The notes beneath the pieces are model-generated. The model made no database searches. It was not told the origin of the DNA and worked only from the letters and a program-made list of their open reading frames with translations. From positions 1 through 6,989 of the forward strand of contig DASXMW010000110.1 in the NCBI GenBank assembly GCA_036495425.1: a stretch of 6,989 nt of DNA. Direction: 5' to 3'. This document shows positions 1-4,888 of the stretch, piece by piece. This stretch comes from Bog-532 sp036495425. Its GTDB lineage: Bacteria; Actinomycetota; Actinomycetes; Streptosporangiales; Streptosporangiaceae. How positions within the stretch are numbered: position 1 is the first letter of the stretch; each line of letters starts with the position of its first letter. Position numbers and translations under genes: made by a program.

Positions 1-2
1 TC

Positions 3-41
3 ACCGCCCTCACCGGCGTCCCCTGGCCCCCCGCGAACTGA
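3..41 (+). CDS. possible C-terminal end of an upstream gene (partial)
   Basis: The first bases can be read as the last twelve codons of a gene entering from the left and ending at a TGA at 39-41 (TALTGVPWPPAN). Every codon in this frame ends in G or C, as in the real genes of this window, and the other two plus frames run on without such a bias. The piece is too short to identify a family. It could equally be chance in GC-rich DNA; the DNA to the left would settle it. Confidence 0.35.
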   Translation, partial: TALTGVPWPPAN

Positions 42-142
42 CCTCGCGACGGTGTCGCCGACCACTCAGCGTCACCACCGGCGCACCCCACGCCAACTGG
101 TAGAAAACCTTTGCCGTCGGCCTTCTGTGCCTTTGTTCACAA

Positions 143-156
143 TTTAGACCGCTAAA
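143..156. promoter_or_regulatory. AT-rich inverted repeat in the CHAD-ParA promoter region
   Basis: TTTAG-ACCG-CTAAA is an inverted repeat with 5-bp arms in the only AT-rich part of the upstream region, about 50 bp before the CHAD start codon. The right arm overlaps TAAAAT (153-158), a fair -10 candidate. No convincing -35 lies at normal distance (130-135 is CCTTTG). The repeat could therefore be an operator overlapping the promoter of the CHAD-ParA unit. Part of this stretch (133-158) recurs in degenerate form at 2751-2775. Confidence 0.4.
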
Positions 157-206
157 ATTCACCTGACCTGCACGTCTTCCCGCCGCAACGCCTCAGGTGG
201 TCTGGT

Positions 207-1919
207 ATGGGGCCACCCGCGGGTGATACCGTCCGCGAGGTGGAGGCCCGATCGCGCGATTTCGTGCTCGCTGAACCCAGCCAGCAGCCGCTCGATCAGG
301 CGCGCGCGGAACTGTCCACCGCCTTCACCGTGACCAGCGGCGGCCGCCCGGCCCGGGCCCGGCGGACCTGGCTGGACACCTTCGACTGGCGCCTGTACCG
401 GGCCGGCCTCACGTTGCAGCAGGTCACCAGCCACAGCGCCACTGAGCTGGTGCTCACCGCCACGGACGGCACCCAGCTCACCGCCGTCGTCGACCGCGCC
501 GCCCAGCCCTCCGCCCCGACAGCGGCCCGGACAGCCGCCCCGACAGCGGCCCGGACAACCGCCCCGAGGGCCGCCGGGACAACCACCCGGACCCCGCGCT
601 GGCCCGGCCGGGTCGAAGCCCTGCCCGACGGCCCGCTCCGGCACCGCCTGGCCCCGGTCATCGACAACCGGGCCCTGCTCGCCGTGGCCACCGCCACCAG
701 CCAGGCCAGCGAGCTGCGCCTGCTCAATCCGGACCAGAAGACGGTGGCCCGGCTGCACGTCGACACCCTCACCGTGCCCGGCCACGGGCCGCTGCCGGCC
801 CGGCTCAGCGTCGGCGAGGTCCGCGGCTATCAGGCCGCGGCCCAACGGGCCCGCCGCCTGCTGGCCGCCATGGACGGGGTCACCGCCAGCCACCAGACCC
901 CCCTCGACACCGCGCTCGACGCCGCCGGCCACCACGCCCTGGACTACACCGGCAAGGTCGACGTCAAGCTGCGCCCGGCCATGCCCGGCCGGGAGGCGGT
1001 CTCCGCCCTGCTGCTCCAGCAACTGGACACGCTGGAAGCCAACGTCGACGGCGTCCTGCACGATATCGACACCGAATTCCTGCACGACCTGCGCATCGCG
1101 GTCCGGCGCACCCGCTCCGCGCTCAAGCTGCTCGGCGACCAGCTGCCCGGCGAGCTGACCCTGCGCTTCGCCTCCGAATTCCGCTGGCTCGGCGACCTCA
1201 CCACCCCCCTGCGCGACCTCGACGTACAGCTGGAGGAGCTGCCGTCGCGCGCGGCCGGGCTGGTCGCCGCCGAGCCCGCCGACCTGGAGCCGTTCCGGGT
1301 CTACCTGACCCGGCGCCGGACGGCCGAGCGCCGCGCGCTCAACCGGGGCCTGCGGTCGGACCGGTTCGCCACCGTGCTCGGGGACTGGCGCAAGGCCCTG
1401 CTGGTGCCCAGGGCCAACCGGCGCGGCCCGGCCAGCCCGCGGGCGGCGGACCTGGCCACCGACCGGACCCGGCGTGCCTACAACAAGGTGATCCGGCTCG
1501 GTGCCGCCATCACCGACGACTCGCCCGCCGAAAGCCTGCACACCCTGCGCAAACGTTGCAAGGAATTGCGCTACGTGCTCGAGTTCTTCGCCACCTTGTA
1601 CAACCCGCAGGCCCAGCGGGCCACGGTCAGCGACCTCAAGCAGCTGCAGGACTGCCTGGGCGAGTTCCAGGACAGCGAGGTGCAGCAGCACGAGATCCAG
1701 TCGCTGGCCGCGGCCATGCTGGCCCGGCAGGCCGCCGCGGCCCCGACCCTGCTGGCCATGGGGGAGATGGCCGCCCAGCTCGGGCTGCGGCAGCAGCAGG
1801 CCCGGGCCGAGTTCGCGGGCCGGTTCGCCGCCTTCGCGGGCACCGCGGGCCGCCGCCGGCTGACCGCCCTCACCACCGCCGCCGAGCCGAAGCCCCGAGC
1901 CACCCGGACCCGCCCATGA
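207..1919 (+). CDS. CYTH-CHAD domain protein (polyphosphate-associated)
   Basis: This is a 570-residue protein with two regions. The N-terminal part (about residues 9-225) looks like a degenerate CYTH/triphosphate-tunnel domain: EVEAR at 11-15 matches the ExExK signature with R for K, and LDTFDWRLYRAGLTL at 56-70 resembles the usual FDT-LYRAGLTL segment. It is interrupted by an Ala/Pro/Thr/Arg linker (103-126). The C-terminal part (about 260-550) is a CHAD domain with its helical His/Arg/Lys signatures: FLHDLRIAVRRTRSALKLL (291-309), LRDLDVQLEEL (335-345), LHTLRKRCKELRYVLEFF (444-461) and LKQLQDCLGEFQDSEV (477-492). CHAD domains are known to bind polyphosphate and to be targeted to polyphosphate granules. 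The changed CYTH motif suggests that part may not be catalytic. The protein ends in a basic tail (RRRLTALTTAAEPKPRATRTRP region, 549-570). AGGTGG at 195-200, six bases before ATG, supports the start. The stop overlaps the start of the ParA gene. There is no signal peptide or membrane segment, so it is cytoplasmic. Confidence 0.94.
   Translation: MGPPAGDTVREVEARSRDFVLAEPSQQPLDQARAELSTAFTVTSGGRPARARRTWLDTFDWRLYRAGLTLQQVTSHSATELVLTATDGTQLTAVVDRAAQPSAPTAARTAAPTAARTTAPRAAGTTTRTPRWPGRVEALPDGPLRHRLAPVIDNRALLAVATATSQASELRLLNPDQKTVARLHVDTLTVPGHGPLPARLSVGEVRGYQAAAQRARRLLAAMDGVTASHQTPLDTALDAAGHHALDYTGKVDVKLRPAMPGREAVSALLLQQLDTLEANVDGVLHDIDTEFLHDLRIAVRRTRSALKLLGDQLPGELTLRFASEFRWLGDLTTPLRDLDVQLEELPSRAAGLVAAEPADLEPFRVYLTRRRTAERRALNRGLRSDRFATVLGDWRKALLVPRANRRGPASPRAADLATDRTRRAYNKVIRLGAAITDDSPAESLHTLRKRCKELRYVLEFFATLYNPQAQRATVSDLKQLQDCLGEFQDSEVQQHEIQSLAAAMLARQAAAAPTLLAMGEMAAQLGLRQQQARAEFAGRFAAFAGTAGRRRLTALTTAAEPKPRATRTRP
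514..585 (+). repeat. 24-bp tandem repeat inside the CHAD gene (3 units)
   Basis: Three adjacent 24-bp units lie at 514-537, 538-561 and 562-585. The first two differ by a single base (GACAG versus GACAA) and the third is more diverged. They encode three octapeptides (APTAARTA, APTAARTT, APRAAGTT; residues 103-126) in the linker within the CYTH-like part. The unit is a multiple of three, so copy number can change without breaking the frame. It is probably a recent slippage expansion in a flexible loop. Confidence 0.85.
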
Positions 1920-2674
1920 GGGTGTACGCGACCTACAACATCAAGGGTGGCGTGGGCAAGACGACCGCCGCCGTCAACCTGGCCTACCTGGCCGCCCAGG
2001 ACGGCCTGCGCACGCTGCTCTGGGACCTGGACCCGCAGGCCGCCGCCACCTACATGTTCCGCGTCCGAGCCCGCGTCAAAGGCGGCGGCAAGGCCCTCAT
2101 CAAGGGCACCCGGTCCCTGGACGGGGCGATCAAGGGCACCGACTTCGACCGGCTGGACCTGCTGCCCGGCGACTTCACCTACCGGAACATGGACCTGCTG
2201 CTGGACGACGCCAAGAAGCCGGTCCGCCAGCTGTCCCGCCTGATGGGGCCGCTGGCCGCCGACTACGACGTGGTGTTCCTGGACTGCCCGCCGAGCGTGT
2301 CCCTGGTCTCGGAGAACGTGCTGCACGCGGCCGGCCTGATCCTGGTCCCGCTGATCCCGGCCACCTTGTCCGTGCGCACGCTGGACCAGCTGACCGAGTT
2401 CGTGGCCGGTTTCAGCGGGCCGCGGCCGGAGGTACTGGCCTTCTTCTCCATGGTCGACCGGCGCAAGCGGCTGCACCGCGAGATCGCCCAGCAGCTGCCC
2501 GCCGAGCGCAATGACGTCGCGGTCACCACGATCCCGGCCCTCGCCGTCATCGAGCGGATGGCCGTCGAGCGGGCCCCGGTGCCCGTGTTCGCCCCGCGCA
2601 GCCCGGCCGCCCGCGCCTATCGCGACCTGTGGGCCGAGATCCAGAAGCTCGCCCGGCCCAGCTCGCCCGGCTGA
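1916..2674 (+). CDS. ParA/MinD-family ATPase
   Basis: This 252-residue protein is a complete ParA-type deviant Walker ATPase. The deviant Walker A motif KGGVGKTT is at 10-17 with both the signature lysine (K10) and the catalytic-site lysine (K15). WDLDPQ at 36-41 is the switch I-type motif, and DYDVVFLDCPPS at 117-127 is Walker A-prime/B. Such proteins dimerise on ATP binding, bind non-specific DNA and are released when a partner stimulates hydrolysis, which positions plasmids, chromosomes or protein cargoes. There is no DNA-binding helix-turn-helix at the N-terminus, as in small (type Ib or orphan) ParAs, and no ParB gene in the window. The start ATG (1916) overlaps the CHAD stop TGA (1917-1919), so translation is probably coupled. 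The frame stays open upstream to 1556 but that stretch lies in the CHAD coding region and the ParA fold begins at MRVYATYNIKGG, so 1916 is the start. The CHAD protein is the obvious candidate partner (inference). Automatic annotation may call it a BcsQ-like or Soj protein. Confidence 0.95.
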   Translation: MRVYATYNIKGGVGKTTAAVNLAYLAAQDGLRTLLWDLDPQAAATYMFRVRARVKGGGKALIKGTRSLDGAIKGTDFDRLDLLPGDFTYRNMDLLLDDAKKPVRQLSRLMGPLAADYDVVFLDCPPSVSLVSENVLHAAGLILVPLIPATLSVRTLDQLTEFVAGFSGPRPEVLAFFSMVDRRKRLHREIAQQLPAERNDVAVTTIPALAVIERMAVERAPVPVFAPRSPAARAYRDLWAEIQKLARPSSPG

Positions 2675-2728
2675 GCCCCACCGGCCCCACTAGCCCCACT
2701 AGCCCCACCGGCCCCACGAGCCCCACGG
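2675..2728. repeat. 9-bp tandem repeat directly after the ParA stop (6 units)
   Basis: Six head-to-tail copies of GCCCCACNR (GCCCCACCG, GCCCCACTA twice, GCCCCACCG, GCCCCACGA, GCCCCACGG) begin at the base after the ParA stop codon, followed by a broken seventh copy. The copies share seven constant bases. Some copies put TAG in one plus frame. The array has no obvious stem and no T-tract, so it is not a standard terminator. It could be slippage-prone spacer DNA or a protein-binding array. Confidence 0.85.
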
Positions 2729-2905
2729 GCCACAGAGGGTTGAGTCCGACTTGTTACATTCCAGTGCGCTAAATCGTTGCTGAACCGGCCGTACGTTCTA
2801 CGGGAACCGTGCCGCAGGGGTCGTCCGGCGGGGCAGCGTGGCCGCGCCGGCGCCCTGCGAGCGCGGATTTCTTCGTCTCCGGGGCCATCGGCCACGGTTT
2901 CCCGA
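2729..2905. other. intergenic stretch without a recognised gene
   Basis: Between the 9-bp array and the dioxygenase terminator there is no convincing gene on either strand. The frames that are open here use codons poorly and look like nothing known. The stretch contains one AT-rich island (2751-2775) that resembles the CHAD promoter region. A small RNA or a leaderless small gene cannot be excluded, but nothing positively supports one. Confidence 0.5.
2751..2775 (+). promoter_or_regulatory. motif resembling the CHAD-ParA upstream region
   Basis: This stretch aligns with 133-158 with one gap: TTGTT, then ACA, T, AG and CGCTAAA are shared, 18 of 26 positions. Both lie on the plus strand, one before and one after the CHAD-ParA unit. 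TTGTTA and TAAATC are only 13 bp apart here (14 bp between the equivalents upstream), too close for an ordinary housekeeping promoter, so the shared element may be a protein-binding site. Confidence 0.4.
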
Positions 2906-2925
2906 CCGCGGGCCGCAGCCCGCGG
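2906..2925 (-). terminator. hairpin after the extradiol dioxygenase gene
   Basis: Read on the minus strand, CCGCGGGC-TGCG-GCCCGCGG forms a perfect 8-bp all-GC stem with a 4-base loop, starting about 8 bases after the dioxygenase stop. No T-tract follows. GC-only stems without a U-run are common as actinobacterial terminators, and the position is right. Confidence 0.65.
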
Positions 2926-2933
2926 GCCATGGT

Positions 2934-3824
2934 TCAGGCCACCTGGAACGACCGCTTGGACAGCCCCAGCGAGTAACCCTCGATGGCCGTGCTGACCGGG
3001 CCGGTGGGCCGCTCGGCCGCGCCCAGCGTGATGAACAGCGGGATGTAGTGGTCCACGGTCGGGTGGGCGTACGGCATGCCCGGCGCCTCGGCCTGGTAGC
3101 GGGCCAGCGTCTCCACGTCGCCGCGGCTCAGCGCGTCGGCGGCCCAGGCGTCGAAGTCGGCCGACCAGGACGGCACCCGCCCGTCGATGACCATCTCCCG
3201 GGTCAGGAACGGCAGCCCGTGGGTCATGAAGCCGGACCCGATGACCAGCACGCCGTCCTCGCGCAGCGGCCGCAGCCGCCGCCCGATCTCCAGCAGCCGC
3301 CCCGGGTCGTGGGTGGGCAGGCTGAGCTGCAGGACCGGCACGTCGGCCAGCGGGTACATGACCTTGAGCGGCACCCAGGCCCCGTGGTCGAGCCCGCGGC
3401 TGGGGTGCTCGTGCACGGGCTCCCGGTCCGGCAGCAGCCCGGTCACCCGCCGGGCCAGGTCCCCGGCGTCCGGCGTGCGGTACGTCATCCGGTAGTACCG
3501 CGGATGGAATCCGCCGAAGTCGTACACCAGCGGCGTCCCGGCCGCCGAGGCCGACAGCATCATCGGCGCCGACTCCCAGTGCGCGCTGACGATCAGGATC
3601 GCCCGCGGCTTGGGCAGGGCCTGCGCCCACGCGAACAGCTCGCCGATCCAGGGCGCGTCGTCGAACAGCGGCGGCGCCCCGTGGCTGAGGTAGAGCGCGG
3701 GCATCGGCCCGTCATCCGGCGTCCACCCCCGCTGCGCCCGGCTGACCTGCTCCGCGTCCCCCACGAACTGGTCGAACGCCCCGCCCGGCACCTCGGGAAA
3801 CAATGGCGAACCCACGGCCCTCAC
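2934..3824 (-). CDS. class III extradiol ring-cleavage dioxygenase (LigB/YgiD, DODA type)
   Basis: This 296-residue protein follows the E. coli YgiD (4,5-DOPA extradiol dioxygenase) family throughout. Such enzymes open catechol-type rings next to the hydroxyls with a divalent metal and O2 in the cytoplasm. The expected histidines are present: SHGAPP (His48), SAHWES (His82), the SGFMTHGL segment (His202) and PTVDHYIPL (His259), with GLDHGAWVPLKVMYP (His147) as a further hallmark. YDFGGFHPRYY at 101-111 is also typical. Metal ligands should be His48, His82 and His259 by analogy with YgiD. The true substrate cannot be told from sequence. The family core begins at Met41 (codon 3702-3704); residues 1-40 are an extension (FDQFVGDAEQVSRAQRGW). 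The GTG at 3824 sits 5 bases after a TATAGA -10, which favours that start with little or no leader; GTG at 3815 is an alternative. It is divergent from the MarR gene and probably repressed by it. Confidence 0.93.
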   Translation of the reverse strand: MRAVGSPLFPEVPGGAFDQFVGDAEQVSRAQRGWTPDDGPMPALYLSHGAPPLFDDAPWIGELFAWAQALPKPRAILIVSAHWESAPMMLSASAAGTPLVYDFGGFHPRYYRMTYRTPDAGDLARRVTGLLPDREPVHEHPSRGLDHGAWVPLKVMYPLADVPVLQLSLPTHDPGRLLEIGRRLRPLREDGVLVIGSGFMTHGLPFLTREMVIDGRVPSWSADFDAWAADALSRGDVETLARYQAEAPGMPYAHPTVDHYIPLFITLGAAERPTGPVSTAIEGYSLGLSKRSFQVA

Positions 3825-3829
3825 CCCGA

Positions 3830-3835
3830 TCTATA
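3830..3835 (-). promoter_or_regulatory. -10 element of the dioxygenase promoter
   Basis: On the minus strand TATAGA lies five bases upstream of the GTG at 3824, so transcription would begin at or next to the start codon. No good -35 is seen at the usual distance (roughly TACTGT), as expected for a regulated promoter. Confidence 0.5.
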
Positions 3836-3837
3836 AC

Positions 3838-3849
3838 TTGAAGCTTCAA
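3838..3849. promoter_or_regulatory. probable MarR operator
   Basis: TTGAAGCTTCAA is a perfect 12-bp palindrome located just upstream of the dioxygenase -10, in the spacer between the expected -35 and -10. MarR regulators typically bind palindromes of this kind (TTGAA-NN-TTCAA type) and block RNA polymerase from that position. The MarR gene is the next gene, facing the other way. The assignment to this particular regulator is inferred from position. Confidence 0.65.
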
Positions 3850-3902
3850 CTAACAGTAGGAAGGCAGCCGCTCGTCGTCAAGTCGTGTGCCGGATCCGGG
3901 CG

Positions 3903-3932
3903 CCCCGTCCCCGTCCCCGTCACCGTCACCGG
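3903..3932. repeat. 6-bp tandem repeat in the divergent intergenic region
   Basis: Three copies of CCCCGT are followed by CACCGT and CACCGG, five 6-bp units in all. It lies between the dioxygenase and MarR promoters. This is probably slippage-prone spacer; no function is evident. Confidence 0.7.
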
Positions 3933-3939
3933 CTAGCAG

Positions 3940-3950
3940 AGTGTGACACT
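3940..3950. promoter_or_regulatory. small palindrome AGTGTGACACT between dioxygenase and MarR genes
   Basis: AGTGT-G-ACACT is a perfect 5+5 palindrome about 140 bp upstream of the MarR start. It does not resemble the TTGAAGCTTCAA site. It may be an operator for another regulator or a chance match; no -10 lies close to it. Confidence 0.25.
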
Positions 3951-4078
3951 TTCCGGCCCGGCGGCGGTTACCATTTCGTGATCATTGACCGCGAACAGGC
4001 CTGCGCGCCCGGATCACCTTGTGTCCTGCCGGCCGCCTCCCTGTCCCTGCCGCCCGCCTCTGTCCCGACTACTCCGCG

Positions 4079-4084
4079 TAGGCT
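4079..4084 (+). promoter_or_regulatory. -10 element of a leaderless MarR promoter
   Basis: TAGGCT fits the TANNNT -10 pattern and lies exactly six bases before the ATG at 4091. That spacing places the transcription start on the start codon, the pattern of leaderless actinobacterial mRNAs. No ribosome-binding site precedes the ATG, which agrees. The -35 region is weak. Confidence 0.6.
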
Positions 4085-4090
4085 AGTTTC

Positions 4091-4666
4091 ATGATGGCCA
4101 CCGACCGTCCCGATCAGGGTCCCGCCCGCCCTCAGGCCGGAACGGACACCGAGCCACCGTGGCTGAGCGACGACGAGCGCGAGGCCTGGATCCGGCTGGT
4201 GGGCGTGTTCATCAAGCTCCCGGCCGCCTTGGATGCGCAACTTCAGCGCGACGCGGGCATCAGCCATTTCGAGTACATGGTCCTGTCCCGGCTGTCCGAG
4301 GCCTCCGACCGCACGCTGCGCATGAGCGACCTGGCCGTGCTGGCCAATGGGTCGCTGTCCCGGCTGTCACACGTTGTGACCAGGCTTGAGCGCCGCGGCT
4401 GGGTCCGGCGTGAGTCCTGCCCGGGCGACGGCCGCTACACCAACGCGGTGCTGACCGACGACGGCATGGCCAAGGTCGAAGCCACCGCCCCCGGCCACGT
4501 GGCCGCGGTCCGAAACCTGGTCATCGACGCCCTGCGTCCGGAACAGGTCGGCCAGCTGCGCGACATCGCCCAGGCCATCATGGGCCGCGTCATCCCCGGC
4601 GCGGAGTGGTACGGCCAGCTGCCGCACACCGGCGCCCCCAGCCCGAGCGCCCGCCGCCCGGCCTGA
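4091..4666 (+). CDS. MarR-family transcriptional regulator
   Basis: This is a 191-residue winged-helix repressor of the MarR family, which binds palindromic DNA as a dimer and usually lets go when a phenolic ligand or oxidant is present. The first 23 residues are a polar tail. LSDDEREAWIRLVGVFIKLPAALDAQL (25-51) is the dimerisation helix, ISHFEYMVLSRLSE (57-70) and MSDLAVLANGSLSRLSHVVTRLERRGWV (78-105) contain the helix-turn-helix with the recognition helix at about 88-101, and RRESCPGDGRYTNAVLTDDG (106-125) is the wing. The C-terminal helices (149-168) complete the dimer interface. Cys110, the only cysteine, is in the wing; CPGDGR-like wings are usual in this subgroup, so redox sensing should not be assumed. 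ATG at 4091 fits the leaderless promoter; ATG at 4094 is the alternative. It is divergent from the dioxygenase gene, so that gene is the likely target. Confidence 0.95.
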   Translation: MMATDRPDQGPARPQAGTDTEPPWLSDDEREAWIRLVGVFIKLPAALDAQLQRDAGISHFEYMVLSRLSEASDRTLRMSDLAVLANGSLSRLSHVVTRLERRGWVRRESCPGDGRYTNAVLTDDGMAKVEATAPGHVAAVRNLVIDALRPEQVGQLRDIAQAIMGRVIPGAEWYGQLPHTGAPSPSARRPA

Positions 4667-4767
4667 GGACGCGCTCGCCCGTGACCGTCTGGTGATCATT
4701 TTCCGATCTTTGTTAGTCGAAGGTCTTTGCGCTCGGGTCATCGCAGCCGGCCGAGTGCATCCTCCCC

Positions 4768-4781
4768 TGGTTCCGGAACCA
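4768..4781. promoter_or_regulatory. 14-bp perfect palindrome upstream of the paralogue operon
   Basis: TGGTTCCGGAACCA is a perfect palindrome about 50 bp upstream of the candidate promoter at 4829-4853. Length and position suit an activator or operator site. It has no loop, so it would form no useful RNA hairpin. No regulator gene in the window is an obvious match. Confidence 0.45.
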
Positions 4782-4828
4782 CATCCTCGCGGCCGCCGAC
4801 TTTGCCGTCGATTGACCCGGGGCTTGCT

Positions 4829-4853
4829 GTTTAGTGTCGATTCCTCAGGGAAT
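4829..4853 (+). promoter_or_regulatory. candidate sigma-B/sigma-F-type promoter
   Basis: GTTTAG (4829-4834), a 13-bp spacer and GGGAAT (4848-4853) match the general-stress sigma-B consensus (GTTTAA, 12-14 bp, GGGWAW) known from Bacillus and shared in outline by actinobacterial sigma-B/F factors. Transcription would begin near 4860, leaving a leader of about 29 bases with a ribosome site. The -10 overlaps a 6-bp inverted repeat, GATTCC-TCAG-GGAATC (4839-4854), which could be an additional binding site. The match is by eye. Confidence 0.5.
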
Positions 4854-4888
4854 CCGGGGTGTGGCTCAACCCCATCCGGGAGGTAATC

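Noticed and set aside
159..1691. Long open frame on the minus strand opposite the CHAD gene
   Set aside because: It is the shadow of a GC-rich gene: low-complexity Gly/Ala/Arg/Gln product, no recognisable domain, while the plus frame holds clear CHAD motifs.
1556..1915. Upstream extension of the ParA frame into the CHAD gene
   Set aside because: The added 120 residues are repetitive and Gly/Ala/Arg-rich, and the ParA fold starts cleanly at the ATG at 1916.
2777..2995. Small plus-strand open frame after the 2751-2775 motif
   Set aside because: It starts with TTG and has no ribosome site, its composition is Arg/Pro-rich, and it runs through the dioxygenase terminator into the antisense of that gene.
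2617..3836. Long open frames on both strands overlapping the dioxygenase gene
   Set aside because: Both give Arg/Pro/Gly-rich products without domains; the dioxygenase frame has the full set of family motifs.
3885..4094. Small open frame in the divergent intergenic region
   Set aside because: Product is mostly Arg/Pro from the 6-bp repeat, no ribosome site, and it covers the MarR promoter.
4366..4380. GTCACA-CGT-TGTGAC inverted repeat
   Set aside because: It lies in the MarR recognition-helix codons (SHVVT), where protein coding explains the sequence; no promoter is nearby.
112..4811. CTTTGCCGTCG shared by the CHAD upstream region and the region before the paralogue operon
   Set aside because: An 11-base match of common GC-rich composition, at different distances from the genes; likely chance.
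4692..4886. 64-codon open frame upstream of the paralogue operon
   Set aside because: No ribosome site, no domain, and it overlaps the predicted promoter and the leader of the real gene.
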